A DNA stretch of 64,000 nucleotides from an uncultured bacterium (GCA_903870275.1 CAIQCK010000055.1:52369-116368), one strand, 5' to 3'. Shown: positions 1 through 9,102, counted from the first letter of the stretch. Translations and numbers: made by a program. Notes: generated by a model not told the origin, from the sequence alone.

Positions 1-726
1 GTCGCCGGTGCCGCCGAACCGTCCAAGCCGGCTCACATCGTCATCATGATCGGCGAGGACGAATACAAAACATGGGAAACGCTGCCGGTGTTTGCGAAGA
101 GCGACCTGGAGCCGCGCGGCTATCGCGTCACGATCATCCAGGCTGACGCGGCGGACAAAAATAATTTCCCCGGCCTCGTGCAGGCGTTGCGCGAAGCCGA
201 TCTTCTTTTCGTCAGCGTCCGCCGCCGCACGCCTTACAAGGAACAACTCGACGCCATCCGGGAATATCTCAATGCCGGCAAGCCGCTCGTCGGCATCCGC
301 ACCACGTGCCACGCCTTCGCGTTGCGGCCCAAGGACACGCTCACCGATCCGAAACTCGCGGTGTGGCAGGAATTCGACCCCGAGGTGCTCGGCGGCCATT
401 ACGTGGGCCACCATGGCAACACCATCAAGAGCGTTATCACGGTCGCGCCCGGGGCGGAGTCGCATCCGATTTTGAAAGGCATTACCGTCGCGAAGCTCGT
501 TGGCAACGGCTCGCTCTACAAGGTCAGCCCGCTCGACCCGACTGCGCAGCCGCTCCTGATTGGCACGATTCCCGACAAGCCGGCCGAGCCGGTGGCGTGG
601 ACGCGGCTTTACGGCGCGAAGCAGGCGCGCATTTTCTTCGCGCCGCTCGGCCACGTGGATGATTTTCAAAATCCCGAGTTCCGCCACCTGCTCGTCAACG
701 CCGTCGCGTGGGCGCTGGGCAGGTAG
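1..726 (+). CDS. ThuA-like domain protein, 5' end missing
   Basis: The frame is open from base 1 and ends at TAG 724-726. The ATG at 46 is internal, because the preceding codons (VAGAAEPSKPAHIVI) already read as the first beta strand of the domain, so the true start and any signal peptide lie outside the window. Conserved-looking segments are GKPLVGIRTTCHAF and GHYVGHHGN, with a C-terminal FAPLGHVDDF stretch, typical of the ThuA (trehalose utilisation-like, class I glutamine amidotransferase-like) fold. In this kind of genome ThuA proteins are often exported and sit near Gfo/Idh oxidoreductases. The substrate is unknown. The family call is fairly secure; the biochemical role is not. Confidence 0.82.
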   Translation, partial: VAGAAEPSKPAHIVIMIGEDEYKTWETLPVFAKSDLEPRGYRVTIIQADAADKNNFPGLVQALREADLLFVSVRRRTPYKEQLDAIREYLNAGKPLVGIRTTCHAFALRPKDTLTDPKLAVWQEFDPEVLGGHYVGHHGNTIKSVITVAPGAESHPILKGITVAKLVGNGSLYKVSPLDPTAQPLLIGTIPDKPAEPVAWTRLYGAKQARIFFAPLGHVDDFQNPEFRHLLVNAVAWALGR

Positions 727-730
727 CATC

Positions 731-797
731 GTGGCGCAAGCTTCCAGCTTGCGGCGGTTGTGGTGAAAAAACTTCGCAAGCTGGAAGCTTGCGCCAC
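731..797. repeat. Long inverted repeat (23-bp perfect arms)
   Basis: Arms 731-753 and 775-797 are exact reverse complements, with a 21-base loop. Each arm itself contains the near-palindrome aagcttccagctt. It lies between the ThuA gene and glycerol dehydrogenase. It could form a large RNA hairpin, but no T-run follows, so a dispersed REP-like element is more likely than a simple terminator. Confidence 0.85.
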
Positions 798-893
798 TTT
801 GAACGGAATCCGTTGAATCGCCGCCGGGCGCGTAGTAGCATCCGCGCCGAGGAAGAACCGAACGCAAAACATCTTCGTTGGAGAACCACTCAC

Positions 894-2009
894 ATGATCG
901 CCACCTTCGTCGCTCCGAGAAAATACGTGCAGGGCCGCGGCGTGCTTCAGGACGCCGGCAGCTACATCGGCAAGATCGGCAAAAAACCGCTCGTCTTGTG
1001 GGACGCGCGCGTGAAGGGATTGCTGGGCGGGCCGCTGCTGGCGAGCCTGAAGGCGGCGAAGCTGGAGGTCGAGGACGTGCAGTTCGGCGGCGACTCCACC
1101 AAGGCCGAGGCGGCCCGCGTCGCGCAGATCGCGAAGGAACGCGGCGCGGATATCATTGTCGCCGTCGGCGGCGGCAAGACGCTCGACACCGCCAAGGCCG
1201 CCGCCGCCCAGGCCGGCACGAAGATGGTCACCTGCCCGACCATGGCCTCGACCGATTCGCCCACCAGTTCGTTCACCGTCTGGTATGACGAGAAGGGCGT
1301 CTGCCAGGGCTTCGAAAGTTGGGGCGTGAATCCCGATCTCGTGCTTGTGGACACCCAGGTCATCGCGCAGGCGCCGGTGCGGGCGTTCGTGGCCGGCATG
1401 GGCGACGCGCTCTCGACGTGGCTGGAGGCCGAGGCCGTGTATAAAACGCGCGGGTCAAACCTGATCGGCGGCGTCTCCACGATGGCGGCGCTGGCCATCG
1501 CGCGGCTCTGTTACGACACCGTGATGACCCACGGCATCGAGGCGAAACGCGCCGTCGAGCAAAAGCTCGTCACGCCCGCCGTCGAGAAGGTCATCGAGGC
1601 CAACACGCTGCTGTCGGGCATCGGCTTCGAGAGCTGCGGCGTGGCCACGGCGCACATGATCGCCAACTGCCTGCCCGGTTTCCCCGAATGCCACGGCCTG
1701 ATGCACGGCGAGGAGGTCGCCTTCGGCATCATCAGCCAGCTTTGCCTCGACGACGCCATGCCGGTCGGCGAGATGCACCGGATCGTGGACTTCATGATCG
1801 CCGTCGGCCTGCCGGTGACGTTTGCCGACATCCATCTCGAAGGCGTCACGCGCGACCGCCTGAAGAAAATCGGCGACATCTGCGCCGGCCCCGGCTCGCT
1901 CTGCCACAACCATCCGTTCAAGGTCACCAGCGACACCATCGTGGACGCGATGATCGCCGCCGATGCGCTGGGGCGGGAGAGAAAGAAGCGGATGGGAAGC
2001 GTCGTTTGA
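894..2009 (+). CDS. gldA: Glycerol dehydrogenase (GldA-type, metal-dependent)
   Basis: 371-residue protein that would oxidise glycerol to dihydroxyacetone with NAD+. The nucleotide-binding segment GGGKTLDTAK is at about 92-101, the ASTDSPTSSF loop at 118-127, and the zinc ligands fit Asp171, His254 and His271, the usual positions in GldA. An open frame extends back to a GTG at 708 through the inverted repeat, but ATG 894 is preceded by ttggagaac and gives the family length, so it is preferred. It is followed by a small unknown gene and an FGGY kinase, with GlpD convergent beyond, suggesting a role in three-carbon polyol use. A related secondary alcohol or 1-phosphate substrate cannot be excluded. 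Confidence 0.9.
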   Translation: MIATFVAPRKYVQGRGVLQDAGSYIGKIGKKPLVLWDARVKGLLGGPLLASLKAAKLEVEDVQFGGDSTKAEAARVAQIAKERGADIIVAVGGGKTLDTAKAAAAQAGTKMVTCPTMASTDSPTSSFTVWYDEKGVCQGFESWGVNPDLVLVDTQVIAQAPVRAFVAGMGDALSTWLEAEAVYKTRGSNLIGGVSTMAALAIARLCYDTVMTHGIEAKRAVEQKLVTPAVEKVIEANTLLSGIGFESCGVATAHMIANCLPGFPECHGLMHGEEVAFGIISQLCLDDAMPVGEMHRIVDFMIAVGLPVTFADIHLEGVTRDRLKKIGDICAGPGSLCHNHPFKVTSDTIVDAMIAADALGRERKKRMGSVV

Positions 2010-2056
2010 CTCTGAAACATGTGCGGCTGCCCGTAAATTAGGAGAGTGTCTGCATT

Positions 2057-2524
2057 ATGACAATGCGCCGCTCAGTCAAGATTGGTAATTGGCTGCTAGT
2101 TGTTGTCATAGCCGTGGTTTTTCTAGGTCAGGTCAGTCAGATTACTGTCCGGACGCGTACTCACTACGCCTGCGTTCTTTGTCGTGCGGAACGCACCGAT
2201 ACCCGACTCTTCGGTTGCTTGCGGCAAACTTTTAGGGACACGGAGTTCACTGAATGGTTTCGCGCGAATCATTCTCCACACGAGCACGTCTGGCGCCGCT
2301 CCAATTGCACACAAGGAAGCTCAATCTTCGGATCGCCGACCTTCTGGTCTTGTGGAGAAATTCATCCGGTGTTCTTGCTCGCGCCGAGCGCGGAGAAGGA
2401 ATTTGCCCAAAGAGCCGACGCAGCAACGCTTGCGGCGTTTTTTGATGGCATCCTCTCCACCAACCGAGCAACACGGGAGCAGGCTGTCGAGTTGGCTAAA
2501 AACAGAATGACGAAAGACAAATGA
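2057..2524 (+). CDS. Hypothetical protein with N-terminal membrane anchor
   Basis: 155 residues, family not recognised. Residues 12-29 (NWLLVVVIAVVFLGQVSQ) form a hydrophobic signal or anchor. The rest is polar, with a CVLC pair near 39-42 and further cysteines near residues 54, 84 and 99, which suggests an exported protein with disulfides or a metal site. An aggag about a dozen bases before ATG 2057 supports the start; ATG 2063 is an alternative. Base composition is visibly less GC-rich than the flanking dehydrogenase and kinase genes, so it may be a later insertion between them. No function is proposed. Confidence 0.6.
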   Translation: MTMRRSVKIGNWLLVVVIAVVFLGQVSQITVRTRTHYACVLCRAERTDTRLFGCLRQTFRDTEFTEWFRANHSPHEHVWRRSNCTQGSSIFGSPTFWSCGEIHPVFLLAPSAEKEFAQRADAATLAAFFDGILSTNRATREQAVELAKNRMTKDK

Positions 2525-2586
2525 TTCCCGGCATGGGTGCAGAAGACATCTTCGCCTCCGTCACGCCATTTTGAAGGAAAACTTTT

Positions 2587-4116
2587 ATGAGCTACCTCGT
2601 CGGCATTGACCTCGGTTCCACCAGCCTGAAGGCGGTGATCTATGATCTCGCGGGGCACGCGGTGGCCAAGGCGAGCCGGCCGACGCAGGTTTTCAATCCC
2701 GACCCGGCGCATCCCGATTGGGCCATCTGGAAGCCGGAGCAAATCTGGGGCGGCACGGCCGAGGCGTTGCGCGAGGCGATCAGCCGGCTCGACGACCCGA
2801 AAAAAATCCGCGCGGTCGCCGTCACCGGCATGGGCATGGACGGCGTGCCGATGGACAAGGAGGGGCGCTGGCTTTACCCGTTTATCAGTTGGCACTGCCC
2901 GCGCACCGCGCCGCAACACGCGTGGTGGGTGGAACACATCGGCGCGGAGAAACAGTTTGCCATCAGCGGCAACCCGCTCTGGGCCATCAAGAGCGCGCTG
3001 CGCATTCTCTGGATGCGCGAGAACGAGCCGGCCATCCTCGACAAGACCGACAAGTGGCTGCTCATCGAGGATTTCCTCAATTTCATGCTCTGCGGCGTGC
3101 GCGCCACCGACTACAGCATGGCCTCCAACACCCTGCTGCTGGACCAGCGCACGCGCCGCTACTCCGACGAACTGCTGCGGCTCTCCGGCATCGAGCGGCG
3201 CTGGCTCTGCGACCCGCTCCCCAGCGGTACGCCGCTCGGCGAGGTTCACGCGCAGGCGGCGGCGGCGACCGGTCTGCCGGCGGGCACGCCGGTGATTTTG
3301 GGCGGACACGATTTTCTCTGCGGCATGCTGCCGGTGGGCGCGTTCAAGCCGGGCGTCGTGCTCGATGTAATGGGCACGTGGGACATCGTCACCGTCGCCA
3401 TCGAACAACCGGTGCTGACGCCGGCGGTGCAGCGGATGGGCTGGTGGATTGATTCGCACGTCGCGCGCGACATGTATGTGGCGATGGGCACCGCCGTCTC
3501 GGCCGACATGCTGGAGTGGTTCCGCCGCGAATACGGCCAGCCGGAGAAGGCGCAGGCCGCCGCCGCGGGCGGGAAGGACTGGGATTACCTGATGGCCGCC
3601 GCGGAGGCGTCGCCGCCCGGCGCGCACGGCGTGATGTTCCTGCCGCACATGTCCGGCTGCACGATTCCCGCGCCCGACCCGAAATCGAAAGGCGCGTTCA
3701 TTGGCCTGCGCAACATCGCGACGAAGGGCGACATGATCCGCGCCGTCATCGAGGGGCTGAACTACCAGTTTCTGGAGATCATGGCCGGTCTCGAAACCGC
3801 CGTCGGCGTGACCCCGCAGAAACTGCTGGCCGGCGGCGGCGGCACGAGCAACCGATTCTGGATGCAAAACCGCGCTGACATGGCCGGCCGCGCCATCGAA
3901 GCGCCCGCCGTCGAGGAGACGACGCCGCTCGGCGCGGCGATCCTCGCCGGCATCGGCGTCGGCCTCTACAAGAACGAGGAGGACGCGTTCCGCCAGGTCT
4001 ATCGCCCCGGCCGCGTTTATGAGCCGGACCTCAAGCTCACCGCATTCTACGCGGAGCGGTTCGAGGTGTTTCGGAAGATTTATCCGGCGTTGAAGGAGAT
4101 CAACGGGGGACTGTAA
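2587..4116 (+). CDS. FGGY-family carbohydrate kinase
   Basis: 509 residues, the usual size for the family. The N-terminal phosphate loop is GIDLGSTSLKAVIYD (6-20), the expected catalytic aspartate lies in GGHDFLCGML near 239-248, and the C-terminal ATP-domain signature is LLAGGGGTSNRFW (near 415), followed by ETTPLGAAILAG. The Shine-Dalgarno gaagga lies upstream of ATG 2587. It transfers phosphate from ATP to a sugar or polyol. The SWHCPRT segment is not the GlpK form, so xylulose-like or other polyol substrates are as likely as glycerol, even though a glycerol dehydrogenase precedes it and GlpD converges on it 27 bp downstream. Confidence 0.88.
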   Translation: MSYLVGIDLGSTSLKAVIYDLAGHAVAKASRPTQVFNPDPAHPDWAIWKPEQIWGGTAEALREAISRLDDPKKIRAVAVTGMGMDGVPMDKEGRWLYPFISWHCPRTAPQHAWWVEHIGAEKQFAISGNPLWAIKSALRILWMRENEPAILDKTDKWLLIEDFLNFMLCGVRATDYSMASNTLLLDQRTRRYSDELLRLSGIERRWLCDPLPSGTPLGEVHAQAAAATGLPAGTPVILGGHDFLCGMLPVGAFKPGVVLDVMGTWDIVTVAIEQPVLTPAVQRMGWWIDSHVARDMYVAMGTAVSADMLEWFRREYGQPEKAQAAAAGGKDWDYLMAAAEASPPGAHGVMFLPHMSGCTIPAPDPKSKGAFIGLRNIATKGDMIRAVIEGLNYQFLEIMAGLETAVGVTPQKLLAGGGGTSNRFWMQNRADMAGRAIEAPAVEETTPLGAAILAGIGVGLYKNEEDAFRQVYRPGRVYEPDLKLTAFYAERFEVFRKIYPALKEINGGL

Positions 4117-4143
4117 CAGTCAATGCCGTCACGCTGCGGGCGG

Positions 4144-5817
4144 TCAGCCCAAACCGTGGATTAACGCCGACTTCACCTCTTGCTCCTTGCGCGCGTCGTC
4201 CCAATGCAGCAGCGGCGCGGCGATGCCGGCCAGTTCGCGCAGGACCGGTTCGCGCGCGTCGCCGAGCAGCGCGATGAGACTGCGCCGGCAGACGAGGTCG
4301 CCGAGGTGTTCGACGTATTCGTCGGCAACGATCTGCTGGATTTCGCCGACGGTGTAGGACGGCAGCGACTTCAACGGGCGTTCCTGTTCGGCGGTGGCCG
4401 ACGCAGCGTAGGTTTCCGCGGACGTGCCGTAGCGTTCGAGGAGCGTGGTGACGCGCGGTTCCGCGAGGCCGGTCTTCTGCGCCACGCGCCGGATCCACTC
4501 GGCCCGCCGCGATGGATCGGCGGGAAAATCCCTGCCGCCGCCGATGGGCAACTGCGCGGTGGAACATTTTCGCTGCGCGTCGAGCCGCGCCATGAGCCGG
4601 TCGGCGACTTGCTCGGCGAATGCGCGGAAGGTCGTCCACTTGCCGCCGATGAGGCTGTAGATCGGAAAAGGCCGGCCGGCAGCCGGTTCGTCGGCCCGGA
4701 CGCTGTGGCCGCGGCTGACGATGGCGGTGACTTCCGTGCCGGCGCGCGGCAGCGGGCGCACGCCGCAAAAGGTGAACACGATCTGCTCGCGGGTGATTTT
4801 CACGCCGGGGAAGACACTCCGCAGCGTCGTGAGCATGTATTCGATCTCGGCTTCGTCGCAGCGGACGGTGTCGGGGTCTTCCACGCGGATGTCGGTGGAA
4901 CCCATGATGACCTTGTCGAGGAATGGGAAGGCGATGCAGACGCGGCCGTCGTCATACTGGTAATACACCATCCGGCCGTCGAGCGCGCGGTGGAGGTCCT
5001 TGTTGTCCACCACGAGGTGCGAACCTTTGGTCGGCCCCATGTAGCGCGTCCCGAGGCCGAGGGCGGCGTTGGTCTTGTCCACCCAGCCGCCGGTGGCGTT
5101 GACCACCACGCGCGGCTGCACGGCGACCGTCTGGCCGGTGGCCTCGTCCTTCAACAACACGCCGCCGTCCCGCACGCCGGCGACGGAAACGTAGTTGATC
5201 GCGCGGCAACGCGGCTCGACGCGGACCGCGTCCTGAATCAGCTCGATGCAAAGCCGCTCCGCCTGCGTGATCCATGCGTCCCAGTAGGTCGCCGTCGCGG
5301 CGATGCCCGTGTCCAGGCCGGGCGTGGCGCGCAACGATTCCTCCCGGCCGGTCAGGAAATGCTTCGGCGTCCTCGGGTTCTTGCGCGTGACGAAGTCATA
5401 GAAGCTCAGGCCGACCTTGATCGGCACCACGCCGCGGCTGCCGGGCGCGACCTTGAAGCCGGCGAAAATCAGCGCCGACTTCACCAAGCCGCCGAACCAC
5501 GAGAAAAGCGGGATCGTCGTCTTCAGCGGCGCGACGTAATGCGCGGCGTTGTCGAGCAGGCGGTTGCGTTCCACCAGCGACTCGGCCACCAGCTTGAAAT
5601 CGCGATTCTCCAGGTAGCGCAGCCCGCCGTGGATCATGCGGGACGATTTCGAGGTCGCGCCGGCGGCGAAATCGCTCTTGTCCACCAGCAGGCAATCCAC
5701 GCCTTGCAGCGCCAGCTCGCGAAACAACCCCGCGCCGTTGATGCCGCCGCCGAGGATGAGCACACTCACCCGCGGTTCGTTCTGGAGATCTTGGAAAATC
5801 TGATCACGCCGGTTCAT
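4144..5817 (-). CDS. glpD: FAD-dependent glycerol-3-phosphate dehydrogenase
   Basis: 557 residues, close to aerobic GlpD. The FAD dinucleotide motif GGGINGAG is at 23-30, followed by the conserved DFAAGATSKSSRMIHGGLRYLE segment. Further family segments are GPTKGSHLVVDNK, DIRVEDPDTVRC and GGKWTTFRAFAEQVAD. It oxidises sn-glycerol 3-phosphate to dihydroxyacetone phosphate and feeds electrons to the quinone pool at the inner membrane. It converges on the FGGY kinase with only 27 bp between stops, so the two are separate transcription units. Start ATG 5817 places the FAD motif at the expected distance. Confidence 0.93.
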   Translation of the reverse strand: MNRRDQIFQDLQNEPRVSVLILGGGINGAGLFRELALQGVDCLLVDKSDFAAGATSKSSRMIHGGLRYLENRDFKLVAESLVERNRLLDNAAHYVAPLKTTIPLFSWFGGLVKSALIFAGFKVAPGSRGVVPIKVGLSFYDFVTRKNPRTPKHFLTGREESLRATPGLDTGIAATATYWDAWITQAERLCIELIQDAVRVEPRCRAINYVSVAGVRDGGVLLKDEATGQTVAVQPRVVVNATGGWVDKTNAALGLGTRYMGPTKGSHLVVDNKDLHRALDGRMVYYQYDDGRVCIAFPFLDKVIMGSTDIRVEDPDTVRCDEAEIEYMLTTLRSVFPGVKITREQIVFTFCGVRPLPRAGTEVTAIVSRGHSVRADEPAAGRPFPIYSLIGGKWTTFRAFAEQVADRLMARLDAQRKCSTAQLPIGGGRDFPADPSRRAEWIRRVAQKTGLAEPRVTTLLERYGTSAETYAASATAEQERPLKSLPSYTVGEIQQIVADEYVEHLGDLVCRRSLIALLGDAREPVLRELAGIAAPLLHWDDARKEQEVKSALIHGLG

Positions 5818-5923
5818 GACCCGCCAGTTTCCAGAGTTGAACCGGGAAGGTCAATCCTTCTTCGCCAGCGTGGCGCGGTAACGCTTAATGCCGACCGTTG
5901 CGCGCCAGTGTTTGGCGACGCGG

Positions 5924-6964
5924 CTACCGATACTCGAATGGTTTGAGAAAGTCCCAATGGCTTTTCCCATATTTCTCTGCAAGGCGCGTAAAGGCCTCGT
6001 TCTTTCGATCACTGCCGAAGTGCGCACTCACACGCCGTACGTTCGCATTCCTTAACACTGGAAGAAGCTGGTCGGGTGTTTGCTTGTTGCCCACGATAAG
6101 AGCGAATTCCTCAAGCGTCGGTGCCTTCTCAACGGCACTGAAATCCTGCATTCCCTTCAAGTTCTCCAGCACCATCCGACGCAAAAACATCGCCTTCGCG
6201 AGTTGTGGCAATGATTTGATAAGGGGCAGGGATTGCAAAAAGAGATTCTGCAGTTTTGGCAAGTCCGCGATGATATCCACATGGTTCAGTTCACGGACCT
6301 GCCAGATTTCCAAATACTTGATGCTCTCCTTGCCCTCGATTCCACGAAAAGACCGGATTCCGCCAAGCTTGATGTCGAGCGACCACAGTTTTTTGAGGGG
6401 AGCCAAATAGCCAAGGTCGGGAGTTGTGATGGATCGGAGGGTAACGTCTTCGAGTTCCTGCAGCCGGCTTAGAACCTCAATACCCTTGCTCTGGCCTTCG
6501 AGATGCAAAACCCGGAGAGAGCGGAAGCGATCCAACGGTATGAGGTTGGGCTTTTTCGATTTCGTGGTGCCAAGGGCCAAGGAAGTGAGGGTCCCAGGTA
6601 TCAATTCCAAGACTCGAAAACTCTCCAAATCGTAAATGCCCAACGACAATGACTCCAAGCGCGGGATTTCGGCAATGGCTTCAACGTTTGTCGCCCGCAT
6701 CAGGCAGTCAGCCGAGAAATGACGAACATTGGGCGCATAGCGCGCGAAGCTTAGATCGCAGTCCGTTGAGTAGTGGCCATACACACGCAAACTGACGTCG
6801 GGGCGTGCTGTAAAAAAACTCTCGTTGAGCCGGGCCCAAACAGAAGTGTCGACCGGCACGGAACACTGCAGTACTTCGAGCCGAGGGTTTCCGACAAGCT
6901 CCTGAAGCGTTTGTTCAGGGATCGGACCGTCGAACTGGAAACGGGTTGGGCTGATCATTCCCAT
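5924..6964 (-). CDS. Leucine-rich-repeat-like protein
   Basis: 346 residues without a signal peptide. The chain shows about ten irregular repeats of 20-25 residues with spaced leucines and isoleucines, for example IPRLESLSLGIYDLESF, LRVLHLEGQSKGIEVLSRL, LQELEDVTLRS and LPKLQNLFLQSLPLIKSL, consistent with an LRR solenoid used for protein binding. The gene is less GC-rich at third positions than its neighbours and lies alone between convergent units, suggesting recent acquisition. No effector, enzyme or anchor domain is visible. The start at ATG 6964 lacks a strong Shine-Dalgarno, and ATG 6958 is a close alternative. The partner is unknown. Confidence 0.65.
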   Translation of the reverse strand: MGMISPTRFQFDGPIPEQTLQELVGNPRLEVLQCSVPVDTSVWARLNESFFTARPDVSLRVYGHYSTDCDLSFARYAPNVRHFSADCLMRATNVEAIAEIPRLESLSLGIYDLESFRVLELIPGTLTSLALGTTKSKKPNLIPLDRFRSLRVLHLEGQSKGIEVLSRLQELEDVTLRSITTPDLGYLAPLKKLWSLDIKLGGIRSFRGIEGKESIKYLEIWQVRELNHVDIIADLPKLQNLFLQSLPLIKSLPQLAKAMFLRRMVLENLKGMQDFSAVEKAPTLEEFALIVGNKQTPDQLLPVLRNANVRRVSAHFGSDRKNEAFTRLAEKYGKSHWDFLKPFEYR

Positions 6965-7008
6965 GAAGCGCTGGATTTATGGCATATCAATATGAACCTT
7001 AGCAAGGT

Positions 7009-7028
7009 GGGAAAACCGTCGTTTTCCC
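7009..7028. repeat. Short hairpin repeat gggaaaac/gttttccc
   Basis: Perfect 8-bp inverted repeat with a 4-base loop (cgtc), preceded by caaggt. Two look-alikes occur in the window at 17892-17909 (ggaaaagc/gcttttcc) and near 27515-27532. All three are in non-coding DNA, which suggests a small dispersed element. It lies between the LRR gene start and the AraC stop. Confidence 0.6.
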
Positions 7029-7142
7029 CTTCTCGAACCGACTGCAACGATTTGGGATGGCGGAATATGACTTAACGAGAACGCATCCTCACGGATGCTC
7101 GTGCGGTGAAAGCACTGCCGGTCATCAAGGTTCAAGCGGGTG

Positions 7143-7955
7143 TCACGGCACGCTCTCGCGTTTCGACTTTCGGAACTCGCGTGGAGAGAGGCCGGTCTCG
7201 CGCTTGAAGGTTTTGGAAAGGTGAAACGCGTCACTGAAGCCGAACTCGCGCGCCAGCTCCTCCAACTTCGCGTTGGAGCGCGCCAGGATCAGTTGCACGC
7301 GCTCGATGCGCTTGCGGTTCACATATCGCATCGGCGGGACACCAAACAGGCGCGTGAAAAGCGTCGAGAAATGCGACTTCTCATAGCAGGCCACGCGCGC
7401 CAGTTCCGGCACGGCAATGGCGCGGCCCAGATTCTCGTCAATGTGCTTGAGCACCGGCAGCAGCCGCCGCCGGCCTTCGCGAAGTTCGCCCAGCATCGTG
7501 GGCGGCGGGTCGTTGAAAAACGGCGCGATCAGTTGCAGCAGGAGGCCGGTGCCTTCGATCTGGTCCGCGGCGCGCTGGCTCCTGGCCGTTTCCAGCAGGC
7601 GCAGCATCCGCTTCTCCAGCGCGGCGGGGTTCTCCGGCTTCCGCTCGACGTGATACGGCACGTAGTCGAACAGGTCGATGCAGCCGAAGAGCGTCGCGGC
7701 AAAGTGCATCCACCAAATTTGCAGGTTGGCGGTGCAGCCGTAGGCGAAGTCGCCGCGCGGCGGCACGAGATAGAGGCGGCCCGGCCGCAGCCGGTATTCC
7801 CTGCCGTAGGGCCGGATGAAGCCGGCGCCGGATTTCACGTAATAGATGCGGGCATAAGGGCGGTTGTCGCGTTCCTTGCGCCAGTAGGACGGCGTGAGGT
7901 TCGAGACGCGCGACTCCAGCATCTGGACCTCGACGTGAGAGAGGAACTCATCCAT
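7143..7955 (-). CDS. AraC-family transcriptional regulator
   Basis: 270 residues. The N-terminal half resembles a sugar-sensing cupin (YGREYRLRPGRLYLVPP, near 49-65). The last 100 residues carry the double helix-turn-helix, seen as IAVPELARVACYEKSHFSTLF and ELAREFGFSDAFHLSKTFK, ending GLSPREFRKS. It is divergent from the UroD-like gene at 8071 with 115 bp between the starts, the usual place for its operator. It probably controls the UroD gene and the downstream run in response to a sugar or related ligand. The ligand and binding site cannot be read from the sequence. Confidence 0.9.
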   Translation of the reverse strand: MDEFLSHVEVQMLESRVSNLTPSYWRKERDNRPYARIYYVKSGAGFIRPYGREYRLRPGRLYLVPPRGDFAYGCTANLQIWWMHFAATLFGCIDLFDYVPYHVERKPENPAALEKRMLRLLETARSQRAADQIEGTGLLLQLIAPFFNDPPPTMLGELREGRRRLLPVLKHIDENLGRAIAVPELARVACYEKSHFSTLFTRLFGVPPMRYVNRKRIERVQLILARSNAKLEELAREFGFSDAFHLSKTFKRETGLSPREFRKSKRESVP

Positions 7956-8070
7956 GACCCAATGGTTTTACATGTTTTTCCAACGCTTGGCCATTGCGGA
8001 AAACGCCGCCGTTTTGTTAAGGTGCGGATTGGTCGGACGCGGCACGTCGCGTCCAGGCCACATACAAGCC

Positions 8071-9102
8071 ATGACCGGAAGACAACGCATCCTCACCGCG
8101 CTACGGCGTCAGACGCCCGATTGCGTGCCAACGTTCGAGTGGTTCATTGACGGCGTGGTCACGCAGGCGCTGGTCGGCACGACGGAGCCGGTGGCGGCGG
8201 CGCACGCGCTGGACCTCGACGCCATCAACGTCCGCGCCGACTACCGCAAACAGTTCCTCGACAGCGGCACGTTCGTGGACGAGTGGGGCGTCAAGCGGAT
8301 GCTCACAAGCGACGCCATGCCGCACGTGCTGGAGAGTCCCATCAAGGACATCGCGCGCCATGGCGACTACCGGTTTCCCGACGCGACGGCGCCGCACCGG
8401 TTCGCAACGCTGGAGCGAGCGTTGAAACTCGTGGACGGCAAGCGGGCCATCATCTGGAACCTGCGCGACGGTTTCTCCGACGTGCGCGACCTGCTCGGCT
8501 ACGAGGAAGCGATGATGCAGATGCTGCTGGAGCCGGAGCATTTCGCGGCGCTGCTGGATCGCGCGGTGGATTACAACCTCGCCCTCGCGCGCGTTGGCGT
8601 CGAGCGGTTCGGCGTCGAGGTCATCGCCACCACCGACGACGTGGCCAATGGCTCCGGTCTGCTGATGTCCCCGGCCACTTATTTCAAGGTGATCGCGCCC
8701 GCGTTCCGCAAGGTGATCGGCGGCTATCGCAGCCTCGGCTGCCACGTCATCAAGCACTGTGACGGCGACGTCCGGCCGGTGCTGGATTTCTGGGTCGAGT
8801 GCGGCATCAGTTGCCTGGACCCGATTGATCCGTCGGGCGGCTTGCACATGCCGACGATGAAAAAACAATACGGCGGCCGCATCTGCCTGAAGGGGAACGT
8901 GGATTGCGCCGGCGTGCTCCAGAACGGCACGGTCGCCGAGGTGGAAACCGCCGTGCGAGAATTGTTGCGCGATTGCGGGCGGGACGGCATCATCCTGTCC
9001 TCGAGCAACTCGATTCACAGCGGTGTGAAACCGGAGAACTATCAGGCGATGGTGCAAACGCTGCGACGCGAAGGCCGCGGAGCGAGTGTTGCCGCCGTGT
9101 AG
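8071..9102 (+). CDS. Uroporphyrinogen decarboxylase (URO-D/MtaA) superfamily protein
   Basis: 343 residues in the UroD/MtaA fold (MTGRQRILTAL start, HCDGDVRPVLDFWVECG near 229-245, LKGNVDC near 273-279, LSSSNSIHSGVKPEN near the end). The frame stays open upstream to 7954, but ATG 8071 gives the standard N terminus. Members of this branch in PVC bacteria are often linked to sugar-catabolic clusters and are probably methyltransferase-like or of unknown function rather than haem enzymes: the haem HemE substrate arginines are not evident and no other haem gene is nearby. It is divergent from an AraC regulator and followed after 23 bp by the HzsA-like gene. Confidence 0.82.
   Translation: MTGRQRILTALRRQTPDCVPTFEWFIDGVVTQALVGTTEPVAAAHALDLDAINVRADYRKQFLDSGTFVDEWGVKRMLTSDAMPHVLESPIKDIARHGDYRFPDATAPHRFATLERALKLVDGKRAIIWNLRDGFSDVRDLLGYEEAMMQMLLEPEHFAALLDRAVDYNLALARVGVERFGVEVIATTDDVANGSGLLMSPATYFKVIAPAFRKVIGGYRSLGCHVIKHCDGDVRPVLDFWVECGISCLDPIDPSGGLHMPTMKKQYGGRICLKGNVDCAGVLQNGTVAEVETAVRELLRDCGRDGIILSSSNSIHSGVKPENYQAMVQTLRREGRGASVAAV

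Noticed and set aside
4180..5946. 588-codon plus-strand frame
   Set aside because: Antisense to glpD; no domain pattern.
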